A stretch of DNA of 55,249 bases from Tolypothrix sp. FACHB-123 (lineage in GTDB: Bacteria > Cyanobacteriota > Cyanobacteriia > Cyanobacteriales > Nostocaceae), in assembly GCF_014697075.1 (NCBI RefSeq), contig NZ_JACJRE010000050.1, positions 1-55,249 of the forward strand. The letters are read 5' to 3'. The notes below the pieces were generated by a model. The model saw only the letters and a list, made by a program, of their open reading frames with translations, did not search any database and was not told the origin of the DNA. Shown here piece by piece: positions 1 through 7,276 of the stretch. Every line of letters starts with the position of its first letter. Positions within the stretch are counted from its first letter, which is position 1. The position numbers and the translations under genes are program-made.

Positions 1-1
1 A

Positions 2-124
2 AATCGTGGAGTTCTGCATCTAAACAATCCCACACCGGAGCAAGTGAAGAAGTTGGTGGCGCAACTGAAATCTCATCAAGCACGTCCCAAATCGTTAATT
101 GGCGATATGCTGTCATCATTATGA
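2..124 (+). CDS. C-terminal end of an unknown protein (cut by window edge)
   Basis: Reading frame 2 is open from the first base to a TGA at 122-124 and gives about 40 residues with a helical, basic look (motifs NNPTPEQVKKLVAQL and ARPKSLIGDMLSSL). The other two forward frames contain stops or run into the convergent gene. It has no start in the window, so this is the tail of a gene lying to the left. It overlaps by six bases the stop end of the convergent Cys-rich gene at 119-583. I do not recognise the family; the composition would suit a DNA-binding or partition-type protein, but that is only a guess. Confidence 0.5.
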   Translation, partial: NRGVLHLNNPTPEQVKKLVAQLKSHQARPKSLIGDMLSSL

Positions 125-583
125 TTCCGGATGTAACGGACAGGGACGAACTGGACAGTGGCTGGGGCTAATCTCAAACATATCCTTATATTGATACAGC
201 GAAACACCATATTCCTTGGCGAATGCTTGTAATACCTTATCTGTATAGGTGCGAATCTTGCCAGCAGTCAGCCCAAAACAGTGAATAGGTTCGAGCCGAC
301 AAATCGGTTTTTGCCCCAACCACAATTCAGCACCCAAGGCATGTAATGGTTTATCTCCCGGCTCTTTGTATAAATACAGCACTGCAAAATACGTTGCAGG
401 TGGTTCAACTGTTATTGAATCAATGCTCCTATTATCTTCAGTTCGGCTACGGTAAAATGAGCGCCGATTATGGCAAATGCGCGGATTCCAGCATCCATCT
501 CCTTGGGTTCCATGCAATACCTTAGCCTTAGCAGTTGATAATTTGGCACATAACTGACACTTAGGGTTTAGTGGCTTTGGCAT
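119..583 (-). CDS. Small Cys-rich hypothetical protein beside the recombinase
   Basis: This 154-residue protein has an N-terminal cluster of cysteines and histidines (CQLC near residues 9-12, then GCWNPRICHNRR near 30-41), which looks like a zinc-binding site. It has more cysteines at the very C-terminus (HCPVRPCP). The middle (residues 60-130) is mixed alpha/beta with no membrane segment. It lies three bases downstream of the tyrosine recombinase on the same strand, so the two are almost surely co-transcribed and possibly translationally coupled. I recall such small Cys-rich proteins next to integrases in filamentous cyanobacteria, but I know no function. A role as accessory DNA-binding factor of the recombinase is inferred from position only. 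Confidence 0.6.
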   Translation of the reverse strand: MPKPLNPKCQLCAKLSTAKAKVLHGTQGDGCWNPRICHNRRSFYRSRTEDNRSIDSITVEPPATYFAVLYLYKEPGDKPLHALGAELWLGQKPICRLEPIHCFGLTAGKIRTYTDKVLQAFAKEYGVSLYQYKDMFEISPSHCPVRPCPLHPES

Positions 584-586
584 TTC

Positions 587-1603
587 CTACTCCACTTCTT
601 CCTCACCTATGGCACGATAGTAAGCAGAGATTGCCGCTTCTTGCTCACTGCGAAGTGTATACCGTCGAAAAGCCTTCTCGCTAGTATGTCCCGTCAGTTT
701 CCGGGCATGAGTTGGGTCTACACCCAGTAACAACAAATCAGTAGCATAAGTATGACGGAATTGATGAGGATGCAAGTCTTCAATGCTTGCTAATTCCCCA
801 ATTTTCTCGACAGCAAAGTAAATACCGTGATAAGAAAGGCGTTCTCCAAGATATGATGGATGATGCGAAATCATCAGTGGACTGAGGCTAGTTAAAACTT
901 CCCCCTGTGCCTCTCGCCATCGCAAATACTCTGCAACCACCTCTCTACTTTCTTTTCTTAAAGGTACCAAGCGAGGTTGGGCGGTCTTTGTGTCAGGTAA
1001 GAACAGCAACTTACCATCAAATGATCCGACATTTAAATTCACCACTTCCCCAGCACGGAGTCCATGACTGAGAATATGAACCAGTGCGGTATCCCGAACC
1101 TTTGTTTCGCCTAAATATTCCAAAGTTGACCACACTGATTCCATCTGTTCTGCTGTTAAACTTTGAGCAGGTGGCAGAGGTACTTTTTCCAACTTTACCC
1201 CCTGTGTGGGATTTGTAGTCATCATCTCTGGGTAGGTGAGACTCAACCATTTGAAGAAACTCTTGATAGCAGCAAGTCCTGCATTAATACTGCTTTTGGA
1301 AAGTGGTTTACCTGCATCAGTGCTGACTTCTTCCATCAGGTATTGTTTGTACAAACCTATATGACGCGATCGCAGTTCATGATAGTGCAACTGCGTCCAT
1401 CCCAAAAACCTTTTGAGTTCACGTTCATAAAGCTTGCGGCTGTTAGGTGCAAGATTGTTGCTGCGTAAAAATTCCAATACTTTCACCCACCTGATATCAG
1501 TTGGTGGTCTTCTGGTTTCTTTGGGCTTGTGGATTGTCAGATCATCATGCTCAAGAGGAATGAGCTTAATCGGGGGTAAGTTTTCAAATTCAGGGATGTT
1601 CAC
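587..1603 (-). CDS. Tyrosine recombinase/integrase (XerC/D type)
   Basis: A 338-residue phage-integrase family recombinase that cuts and rejoins DNA through a covalent 3'-phosphotyrosine. An N-terminal SAM-like core-binding domain spans about residues 35-135 (VLEFLRSNNLAPNSRKLYER). The catalytic domain follows: first Arg in SHGLRAGEVVNL, Lys in the beta-hairpin LPDTKTAQPR, HPHQFRHTYATDLL carrying H-x-x-R, then KLTGHTSEKAFRRYTL with the GH box and the nucleophilic Tyr. All catalytic positions are present, so it is likely active. The start is a GTG at 1603; the ribosome-binding site is weak. Its partner gene lies three bases downstream. It may be the integrase of a genomic island whose other end is not identified; a housekeeping XerC role is less likely beside transposon debris. 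Confidence 0.9.
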   Translation of the reverse strand: MNIPEFENLPPIKLIPLEHDDLTIHKPKETRRPPTDIRWVKVLEFLRSNNLAPNSRKLYERELKRFLGWTQLHYHELRSRHIGLYKQYLMEEVSTDAGKPLSKSSINAGLAAIKSFFKWLSLTYPEMMTTNPTQGVKLEKVPLPPAQSLTAEQMESVWSTLEYLGETKVRDTALVHILSHGLRAGEVVNLNVGSFDGKLLFLPDTKTAQPRLVPLRKESREVVAEYLRWREAQGEVLTSLSPLMISHHPSYLGERLSYHGIYFAVEKIGELASIEDLHPHQFRHTYATDLLLLGVDPTHARKLTGHTSEKAFRRYTLRSEQEAAISAYYRAIGEEEVE

Positions 1604-1730
1604 AAAATTATTATGGCGAGCGCGGTGCGGAATGACACCCTCAGATTATACAAAACCTCCCCCTGAACACAAAATAAGAATTCATTATCTTTTGTACGAT
1701 ATTAACTACGATTAATACCTTTTCCCCAAA

Positions 1731-1800
1731 TGTAGAGGGATAAAAAAGTTGAACAATAAATAAAAAAGTCCAACAATAAATAAAAAAGTTCTACAATTTC
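1731..1800 (+). repeat. Three 20-bp direct repeats, candidate transposon end
   Basis: Three head-to-tail copies of a 20-bp unit lie at 1741-1760, 1761-1780 and 1781-1800; the first reads TAAAAAAGTTGAACAATAAA and the others differ at a few positions. The block starts ten bases after a TGT (TGTAGAGGGA, 1731-1740) and ends 42 bases before the start of the TnsA-like gene. Tn7-like transposons carry short arrays of TnsB-binding sites just inside a 5'-TGT terminus, so this is a reasonable left-end candidate. A related inverted core (TTATTGTTCAA) occurs once at 4103-4113. The assignment is inference. Confidence 0.5.
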
Positions 1801-1841
1801 TGGATGTGCATGGTCTGGGCAGATCCAGAAAGGCAAGCTTT

Positions 1842-3026
1842 ATGGCAAGATGTACGCGGGAGTGGAGCCAGGCCAAGTTTGAACGCTACATAAAAGAAGG
1901 TCGCGGGCAAGGAAGTGGCGAGAACTACAAGCCTTGGATCAGCGTCAGTGACTTCCCCTCAATGGGCAGATCCGCAAGAAGTCCTGGTTGGAAGACCAAT
2001 CGAGTGCATCATTTGTTATCAGACCACGAGCGGCGGCTATTTTACTTGTTCGAGTGGTCTGATATGGTCGTAGATATCAGGGAGCAATTCCCCCTGCTCG
2101 ACTTAGACTTATGTACGAGTATCGCTAGAGACATGGGGATGAAATACCCCACTGACCCAGTTAGCGGTACACCCTACGTTTTAACTACTGACTTCATGCT
2201 CACAGTCAATCAATCGGGTAAGTCAGTTCAAATTGCTCGAACAGTCAAGCCTTCTTCAGATTTAGAAAAAAAATCAGTAGCTGAGAAATTTGAGTTAGAA
2301 AGACGCTACTATGCTGACCAAAATATTGACTGGGGAATTGTAACAGAAAAAGAAATTCCCAGGCTTTTAGTATTGAATATCGAGTGGATTCATTCTTCCT
2401 ACTCATTAGAAGCAACTAGCGAAATGGAAGTTGAGCAACTACGAGGACTCTCAACTATTTTAAAGTCTCGACTTCAAAAAAGTAGTGCCACTATCAACAA
2501 AGTGACAACAGCTTTAGACAGAGAAATGAATATAGAAGCGGGGACATCACTAATGCTTTTTAAGCATCTGCTAGTTGAGACTTTTGTTCAAACACAGCCT
2601 ACGGAAAATGAACATCCGCTACTTCGTTCAACTCTTGAGACAGCAAGGCAAATCGAAACACAGGATGTGGAAGTTGATACAAATGGTGAGGTGAAACTGC
2701 GCTCTGGTGTTGCCAAAGAACGGCGTATTTCAGTTGAAGACGAAGAGATGAGACATGGACGTAAAAGCCGTAGCCAGAAAATTGATGGCTATAAACGTCA
2801 TGTTTTACGAGATTTAGACAACGGAATGATTCGCGCTGTTGGTATTACCAAAGCCAATGTCCCAGAAGCATCAGTAACCGATGCGATTACTCAGGACTTA
2901 ACATCTCAAGATGTCGAACTCACGGAATTGCATATTGACCGAGCTTACTTAAGTAGCACGTTCGTTAAAAATCGTAGTGAGCAACTCAAGATTTACTGCA
3001 AGGCTTGGGTCGTCCACAACGGATGA
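1842..3026 (+). pseudogene. tnsA: TnsA-like transposon endonuclease fused in frame to an IS1182-type transposase tail
   Basis: Residues 1-253 from the ATG at 1842 match the TnsA endonuclease of Tn7-like elements, which makes the 5'-strand cuts at transposon ends. Visible are the conserved opening EWSQAKFERYIKEGRGQG, then PGWKTNRVHHLLSDHERRLFYLFEWS with the catalytic Glu, VLTTDFML with the catalytic Asp, and the Q-x(5)-K pair in QIARTVKPS. The winged-helix C-terminal part ends at EAGTSLMLFKHLL. At about position 2600 the protein switches, still in frame, to a different family (see the IS fragment). The frame opens upstream at 1806, but the family's usual start fits the Met at 1842. tnsB is missing, so the element is dead; the TnsA domain itself looks intact. 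Confidence 0.8.
2601..3022 (+). mobile_element. Truncated IS1182-type transposase (C-terminal part)
   Basis: The second half of the fused reading frame carries the hallmark C-terminal segment of IS1182-family DDE transposases: GVAKERRISVEDEEMRHGRK, SRSQKIDGYKRHVL, NVPEASVTDAI, then ELHIDRAYLSS and LKIYCKAW. The frame ends in VVHNG. The sequence resumes with a tnsC-like fragment right after that point (about 3023). So only about 420 bp of an IS remain, replacing the end of tnsA, all of tnsB and the start of tnsC. No terminal inverted repeats were found at the junctions; both edges are approximate (within about 20 bases). Confidence 0.75.
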
Positions 3027-3270
3027 ACCAGAATGTTTATTTTTAAAAGGAGAAACTGGAACTGGTAAGACTACTATTTTTAGAAGTTATGCCCAAGAAT
3101 ATCCGAGAAAGGAAACACCCATTGGAACTGTTGTTCCAGTACTTTATGTCACAATTCCTTCCCCAGCGACAGTTAAAACTGTTGTGACGAAGCTACTTTG
3201 GGAATTAGGAGATCCCGCTTATGATAAAGGCACAATAGGAAGCCAGACTATCAGACTGATTTGGGGTTAG
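3023..3270 (+). pseudogene. TnsC/TniB-type AAA+ ATPase fragment
   Basis: From about 3023 the frame reads DEPECLFLKGETGTGKTTIF, which contains a Walker A (GETGTGKTT), followed by VPVLYVTIPSPATVKTVVTK and ELGDPAYDKGTIGSQTIRL. These are the family landmarks of TnsC/TniB, the ATPase that links target recognition to the TnsB transposase. The N-terminus is lost at the IS junction, and the frame stops at 3268-3270 well before Walker B. The ATG at 2977 lies inside the IS fragment in a shifted frame and is not the natural start. About 80 of the usual 250-350 or so residues remain. Confidence 0.75.
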
Positions 3271-3331
3271 AGCAATCCCTTAACTGGAGGAGAAAATAGG
3301 GGTATGTATAATCCCTTATTTATTTTGGTAG

Positions 3332-3520
3332 CCTTTAGAACTGGGTGGATGTTGCTTTGAAAAACTTCTCGGCAATAAATTGCGATCGCTTGCAGCTATA
3401 TTAAACCTACATGACTATCAAATTTTTACTCAACAATTGAGTGCAAAACAAATCAGCTACAATCCTTATACAACAATCAATTCAGCCCTTGCTTGTTATT
3501 TTGGCGGCAAATTTCAATAA
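3332..3520 (+). pseudogene. Unassigned open fragment running into the transposon-end repeats
   Basis: A frame without a start codon is open from 3332 to a TAA at 3518-3520. It yields about 62 residues, including FEKLLGNKLRSLAAILNLHD and NPYTTINSALACYFGGKF. The text looks like a genuine protein tail, and its stop codon lies inside the first transposon-end repeat, as often seen for the last gene of compact Tn7-like elements. It could be the tail of a TniQ-like or other cargo protein; I cannot assign it. Confidence 0.3.
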
Positions 3521-3674
3521 GTCTGCGAATTTGGTAGGTAAATTTCACTTAGTCTGCGAATTTGGTAGGTAAATTTCACTTAGTCTGCGAATCCAGTTTC
3601 AATAAGTCCGAAACAAATCTGCCGAAACCCCAATTATTGCGTTCATTCGATTTCACTTAGTCTGCGAACCCACA
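3512..3674 (+). repeat. Tn7-like transposon end with repeated 18-bp sites
   Basis: The motif TTTCACTTAGTCTGCGAA or its variant TTTCAATAAGTCTGCGAA occurs at 3512-3529, 3543-3560, 3574-3591 and 3651-3668, with a degenerate copy at 3597-3613. The first three are spaced exactly 31 bp apart. On the minus strand the block begins TGTGGGTTCGCAGA at 3674, a 5'-TGT end followed by the first site. This is the plan of TnsB-binding sites at the end of Tn7-like/CAST-type elements, whose sites I recall often carrying a TTCGC core. No CRISPR array or Cas gene is nearby. Confidence 0.6.
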
Positions 3675-3697
3675 ACAAGGCATCTTACACATAAATG

Positions 3698-3985
3698 TTA
3701 ATCCCTGCTAATCTGCACAGTAGCAAGGCTTTTCTCCAATGAGGACAAGTATGCAGACAGATTAACTTGGTGAAAGGTGGCTGTTTGTGCAAGCCCTGTG
3801 CGAAAATCGAAACCACATCGACAACGAGTGACTGCGGGTCTAGACCACTGAATATTTTTGTGACAACTAGAGCATTGTTTCATCAGTACACATCGATGTA
3901 TATAACAAGCTGTGACTAGATCCCAATCCCAAATTTTGCGGCAATAAGCAGATGCAGTTAAGTAGGTGGGCAGGAAAAAAGTCCG
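3698..3985 (-). pseudogene. TniQ relic (zinc-finger part)
   Basis: On the minus strand the frame is open from 3985 to a TAA at 3698, longer than the ATG-delimited 61 codons. It reads SAYCRKIWDWDLVTACYIHR, then QCSSCHKNIQWSRPAVTRC and RCGFDFR. The spacing of C-H-C-C-x-x-C-C residues and the W-D-L-V-T-A-C-x-x-H-R-C motif are those of the TniQ/TnsD zinc-binding region, which picks the target site for Tn7-like transposons. The N-terminal domain and everything after about 30 residues past the finger are missing. It points away from the tnsA-tnsC relics, so it may come from a different element. Confidence 0.7.
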
Positions 3986-4299
3986 CTATGTTAAGATTTA
4001 GTTTAAATTTAGGTAATCAAGAGATTAAATTGGCTAGATACCAGTACTTTTAAGCCTATTTTTTAGCTATATCTCTAAAATTCTTAGAACATAAATATTT
4101 TATTATTGTTCAATAAAAAGCAACAACTAACGCTGCAATACTTGGCTTCTACTCTAAAATCAACAGATAAGCTATTCCACTAAAATTTGCATCATATTGT
4201 TGATTGTTGACTGTTATCGGTTAACAAATTTTACAATTGATAATGCAAGAAATATGTGTTTTAGCTGATTAGTTAATGATGCTTCCAAGGAAAAATAAC
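3986..4299. other. AT-rich intergenic region upstream of the RiPP cluster
   Basis: No coding frame is convincing here. The stretch contains an ATTGTTGATTGTTGACTG heptamer-type repeat near 4195-4212 and the lone inverted TTATTGTTCAA at 4103-4113. It presumably holds the promoter of the peptide cluster, but no clear -35/-10 pair could be singled out. Confidence 0.4.
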
Positions 4300-4539
4300 A
4301 TGGAAAAGCACAAAAGCAGCTACCAGGGTCATTTAGAAATCAACAGTCTAATTGATGATGCGGTAAATAATGCGATCGCCCGACGCAATCAAGGTTTAGA
4401 TTCTGAAGATGCTTTGTTAGATGTATCTGCTGAAGAAACGAAAAATGTTGCAGGTGGTCTAGTAACTAAAACAATTGGTTTGGTGATTAAACCGCCTATT
4501 ATTGTCGGCATCATCATCGCTCCAATTGAAACTATTTAG
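4300..4539 (+). CDS. Double-glycine leader precursor peptide, non-Nif11 type
   Basis: A 79-residue peptide. I place the start at the ATG at 4300, which has AAGGA about 10 bases upstream, rather than the ATGs at 4276 or 4279. A hydrophilic acidic leader (SEDALLDVSAEETKNVAGG) ends in a typical double-glycine cut site. The core of 26 residues is very hydrophobic and rich in Ile, Val and Pro (VIKPPIIVGIIIAPIETI). There is no Cys, Tyr or Trp in the core, so it cannot be a lanthipeptide by Cys chemistry or a tyrosine-splicing substrate. It is first in a same-strand run leading to the Nif11 peptides and radical SAM enzyme. It may be a bacteriocin-like peptide cut by a C39 peptidase, or a second class of substrate for the cluster. 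Confidence 0.65.
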   Translation: MEKHKSSYQGHLEINSLIDDAVNNAIARRNQGLDSEDALLDVSAEETKNVAGGLVTKTIGLVIKPPIIVGIIIAPIETI

Positions 4540-4570
4540 CCGTAAGATTCTCTTTGCTGAGGCGCAATTA

Positions 4571-5020
4571 ATGGAAAATATTGCTGCTGAAAAAACTATA
4601 CTTTGCCCCAGTGCAAGACCTGAATCGGAGAATAGTGTGATTTTCGGTATTATCAGTGGCACAGTAGTAGAACCTCGTGTAGCTTATCTAAAACAGCCCC
4701 AAACACTCACAGATGAACTGATAGCCAAAGCTAGCCCAGTTACACCTGCTGAAATTTTTCGCACAGCCGCACCTTGTGTTAACAAAGGTTGTCACCATTT
4801 TGATGGACAAGATTGTCGTTTAGCTACACGCATTGTCGAAAAATTACCCGCGATCGCCCAAGAATTACCCCCTTGTTCTATCCGCCGAGATTGTCGCTGG
4901 TGGAACCAGGAAGGTAAAGCAGCTTGTATGCGTTGTGCCCAAGTAATTACAGATAACTATAATCCTTCGGAACTAGCAATTGAAGTAGCAATGCCAACTG
5001 TTAGTGAAGCAAAGCTATAG
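4571..5020 (+). CDS. Cys-rich conserved protein of cyanobacterial RiPP loci
   Basis: About 149 residues from the ATG at 4571, which has TGAGG upstream; the longer frame from 4502 would overlap the precursor gene and lacks a good ribosome site. Eight cysteines lie in pairs: ILCPS, APCVNKGCHHFDGQDC, PPCSIRRDCRWW and ACMRC. The pattern suggests one or two bound metal or Fe-S sites, somewhat like auxiliary-cluster motifs of maturases. The N-terminal part VIFGIISGTVVEPRVAYL is of a kind I recall from cyanobacterial proteins annotated loosely as nitrogen fixation protein, a label that probably arose from Nif11 neighbours. It sits 51 bases before the first Nif11 precursor. An accessory role in peptide maturation is inferred from context only. 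Confidence 0.6.
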   Translation: MENIAAEKTILCPSARPESENSVIFGIISGTVVEPRVAYLKQPQTLTDELIAKASPVTPAEIFRTAAPCVNKGCHHFDGQDCRLATRIVEKLPAIAQELPPCSIRRDCRWWNQEGKAACMRCAQVITDNYNPSELAIEVAMPTVSEAKL

Positions 5021-5071
5021 GAATTTGGTTTGATTTTAGCAACAATCACCCCATCCTATCAGGAGCAGATT

Positions 5072-5377
5072 ATGTCCTTAGAAAATGTTAGAGCTTTTTA
5101 CGAAAGACTAGCATCTGATGAAGCTTTCCGTACCCAAATTCAAGGCATTGAAAGCAAAGATGTAGGAAGAAAAATTTTGCAAAATGCTGGGTTTAACTTC
5201 ACCAAAGAAGAATTTGAAGAGTACACTGCTCAATTATTAGACTCTGAGAATGAACTTCAAGATATAGATGCAGCAGAACTAGCATCTGTAGTTGGTGGAT
5301 TAGTTGGATTTTATCCCAGACTTTACTTGATTTATGGAGCGCCAAGTCCTCTTTGGGATCACACAAACCTCTTCTAA
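5072..5377 (+). CDS. Nif11-leader precursor peptide with one X-Y-G motif
   Basis: This 101-residue peptide starts at the ATG at 5072, preceded by AGGAG; the frame is open from 5030 but the family start is MSLENVRAFYERLASDEAFR. Residues 1-76 are a Nif11-type leader (KDVGRKILQNAGFNFTKEEF, then an acidic helix) ending in the cut site VVGG. The 25-residue core contains RLYLIYGAPSPLW. I-Y-G fits the X-Y-G signature at which Plp-type spliceases excise tyramine from the backbone to leave an alpha-keto-beta-amino acid (known for the PlpA/PlpX/PlpY system). The tyrosines outside Y-G would be spared. A second, parallel precursor follows at 5480. Confidence 0.85.
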   Translation: MSLENVRAFYERLASDEAFRTQIQGIESKDVGRKILQNAGFNFTKEEFEEYTAQLLDSENELQDIDAAELASVVGGLVGFYPRLYLIYGAPSPLWDHTNLF

Positions 5378-5433
5378 TCAAGAGTTAAGACATTACCACT
5401 TTGATTCACACAATCACTGATAAAGCTTGGTGA

Positions 5434-5465
5434 CAGTCAACCGTCAACCGTCAACTATCAACAAT
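5434..5465 (+). repeat. Heptameric short tandem repeats (GTCAACN)
   Basis: GTCAACC, GTCAACC, GTCAACT and ATCAACA follow each other between the two Nif11 genes. Similar blocks occur at 5913-5940, 8603-8622 and 42162-42177. Such STRR-type heptamers are common between genes of heterocystous cyanobacteria. Confidence 0.75.
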
Positions 5466-5479
5466 CTAGGAGTTATTTT

Positions 5480-5830
5480 ATGTCTTTAGAACATGTAAAA
5501 GAATTTTACCAAAAGCTAGCAAATGATGAGGCTTTCCGTAATCAAATGCAAGCTGTTGAAACCAAGGATGAATGTAGCCAAGTTGTCAAAAGTGCTGGCT
5601 TAAATTTCACTCAAGAAGAATTTGAAGAATATACAACTCAATTACTAGAATCCAATGCTGACAGTGAACTCCAAGATTTAGGAGAAAAAGAACTAGAAGC
5701 AGTTTTTGGTGGCTTTTTAGGTAAGCCTATAATCCGCCCTCTATATGGAGTTGTTGTCTGGCCTCCTATTAAATGGCCCCCTATTTATCCTCAGCCCTTG
5801 TATGGAGCTGTCATCAATGATGAAATTTAA
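5480..5830 (+). CDS. Nif11-leader precursor peptide with two X-Y-G motifs
   Basis: A 116-residue parallel copy of the preceding precursor with its own AGGAG ribosome-binding site. The leader MSLEHVKEFYQKLANDEAFR and the segment AGLNFTQEEFEEY closely match the first peptide, with cleavage expected after VFGG. The core of about 38 residues is unlike the first: it has two Y-G sites (RPLYGVVVW and QPLYGAVIN) either side of a WPPIKWPPIYPQ segment. Both L-Y-G triplets suit tyramine-excision splicing, so two beta-amino acid sites could be produced in one product. The core also carries two Trp. It lies 175 bases before the radical SAM gene, with an STRR block in between. Confidence 0.85.
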   Translation: MSLEHVKEFYQKLANDEAFRNQMQAVETKDECSQVVKSAGLNFTQEEFEEYTTQLLESNADSELQDLGEKELEAVFGGFLGKPIIRPLYGVVVWPPIKWPPIYPQPLYGAVINDEI

Positions 5831-5912
5831 CAAGGCTAAATAAAAAGCTGATATTTACTGAAAAGAAAAAATATAGCAATCCTAAATAATTTTTGAAATT
5901 TTGCCAGCTTTG

Positions 5913-5940
5913 ACAGTCAACAGTTAACAGTCAACAATCA
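5913..5940 (+). repeat. Heptameric short tandem repeats (GTCAACN)
   Basis: CAGTCAACAGTTAACAGTCA and a further copy form about four heptamers just upstream of the radical SAM gene, same family as at 5434-5465. Confidence 0.7.
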
Positions 5941-6005
5941 CAACAAAAATAGGATTGCTATATTTATTTCCCCTTTAGAGAAATTGATTGAGGGAGTTAA
6001 CGCTA

Positions 6006-7262
6006 ATGAGCTATCGCAGAATTAGTTATGCGGTTTGGGAAATCACTTTAAAATGCAATCTTGCTTGTCAGCACTGTGGTTCTCGCGCCGGTCATACAAG
6101 AACCAAAGAATTATCCACCGCCGAAGCCCTTGATTTAGTTAAACAAATGGCGGAAGTTGGAATTACAGAAGTAACAATAATTGGTGGTGAGGCTTTTCTG
6201 CGTCCCGATTGGCTAGAGATAGCCCAAGCAATTACCAAAGCGGGAATGCTTTGTGGTATGACTACTGGGGGCTATGGTATCACTCTAGACACAGCCCACA
6301 AAATGAAGGAAGCGGGAATTAATGTAGTTTCTGTGTCTGTTGATGGCTTAGAAGCAACTCACGATCGCATTCGTGGTAAACAAGGTTCATGGCAATGGGC
6401 ATTTAAAACCATGAGCCATCTTCAACAAGCAGGAATTTCCTTCGGTTGCAATACCCAAATCAATCGCCTATCTGCACCGGAATTTCCCCGAATTTATGAA
6501 TATCTAAGGGATGCGGGAATCTTTGCTTGGCAAATTCAATTAACTGTACCAATGGGAAATGCAGCCGACAATAGCGAGATTTTGCTGCAACCTTATGAAC
6601 TACTGGATGTATACCCGATGATAGCCCGTGTTGCCCAACGAGCTAAACAAGAAGGCGTACAGGTACAGCCAGGAAATAACATCGGCTACTACGGCCCTTA
6701 TGAACGCTTTTTACGGGGTGGTGATGCTTGGTCATTTTGGCAAGGTTGCAGTGCGGGATTGGCGGCTTTAGGAATTGAAGCTGATGGCGCGATTAAAGGT
6801 TGTCCTTCATTGCCAACTACAGCATACACCGGTGGAAATATCCGCGATCGCTCTTTGCGCAGTATCATCGAAGAAACCGAAGAACTGCGGTTTAACTTAG
6901 GTGCTGGTACACCCAAAGGTACAGAACATCTTTGGGGTTTCTGCAAAACTTGCGAATTTGCAGAACTATGTCGAGGTGGTTGCAGTTGGACTGCACATGT
7001 CTTTTTTGACAAGCGAGGTAACAATCCCTACTGTCATCATCGCGCCCTGACTCAAGAAAAACAAGGCATCCGCGAACGAGTATTTTTGCAACGTCAAGCA
7101 GACGGAAATCCTTTTGATAATGGGGAGTTTGCTTTGATTGAAGAACCAATTAATGCAACTTGGCCAGAAAACGATCCCCTCCACTTTACTGCTGACTGCA
7201 TTCAATGGCCAGAAGGTTGGCAAGCAGAATTAGAACTCGTTCCATCTTTAGTAAAAATTTAA
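6006..7262 (+). CDS. Radical SAM/SPASM peptide maturase, Plp-type splicease candidate
   Basis: A 418-residue enzyme. The ATG at 6006 has AGGGAG eight bases upstream; the TTG at 5988 would only add six residues. Cys17, Cys21 and Cys24 form the CxxxCxxC motif (CNLACQHC) for the SAM-binding [4Fe-4S] cluster, and IIGGEAFLRPDW is the GGE motif. The C-terminal third has a SPASM-type set of cysteines (QGCSAG, KGCPSLP, FCKTCEFAELCRGGCSW, YCHH) for auxiliary clusters. It belongs to the Nif11-class maturases. Two Nif11 precursors with X-Y-G cores directly upstream and a small protein downstream make a PlpX-like role (removal of tyramine from the backbone) the best proposal. An epimerase or thioether-forming SPASM enzyme is the main alternative; sequence alone does not separate these. 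Confidence 0.85.
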   Translation: MSYRRISYAVWEITLKCNLACQHCGSRAGHTRTKELSTAEALDLVKQMAEVGITEVTIIGGEAFLRPDWLEIAQAITKAGMLCGMTTGGYGITLDTAHKMKEAGINVVSVSVDGLEATHDRIRGKQGSWQWAFKTMSHLQQAGISFGCNTQINRLSAPEFPRIYEYLRDAGIFAWQIQLTVPMGNAADNSEILLQPYELLDVYPMIARVAQRAKQEGVQVQPGNNIGYYGPYERFLRGGDAWSFWQGCSAGLAALGIEADGAIKGCPSLPTTAYTGGNIRDRSLRSIIEETEELRFNLGAGTPKGTEHLWGFCKTCEFAELCRGGCSWTAHVFFDKRGNNPYCHHRALTQEKQGIRERVFLQRQADGNPFDNGEFALIEEPINATWPENDPLHFTADCIQWPEGWQAELELVPSLVKI

Positions 7263-7276
7263 TTTATCAGCATAAT

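Noticed and set aside
2977-3022. ATG at 2977 as the start of the tnsC-like gene
   Set aside because: The first 15 codons lie in the IS1182 fragment in a shifted frame; the family text begins only at about 3023.
3505-3674. A possible mini-CRISPR array (repeats at 31-bp spacing)
   Set aside because: The text between the 18-bp sites is itself identical in the first copies, so there are no distinct spacers, and no cas gene is near. The layout fits transposon ends.
1731-3985. A CRISPR-associated transposon (CAST)
   Set aside because: No Cas12k, Cascade gene or CRISPR array is visible, and tnsB is missing. Only generic Tn7-like relics are supported.
4502-4570. Upstream start for the Cys-rich RiPP-locus protein
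   Set aside because: It would overlap the precursor gene and reads as low-complexity text; the Met at 4571 has a ribosome site and begins the protein-like sequence.
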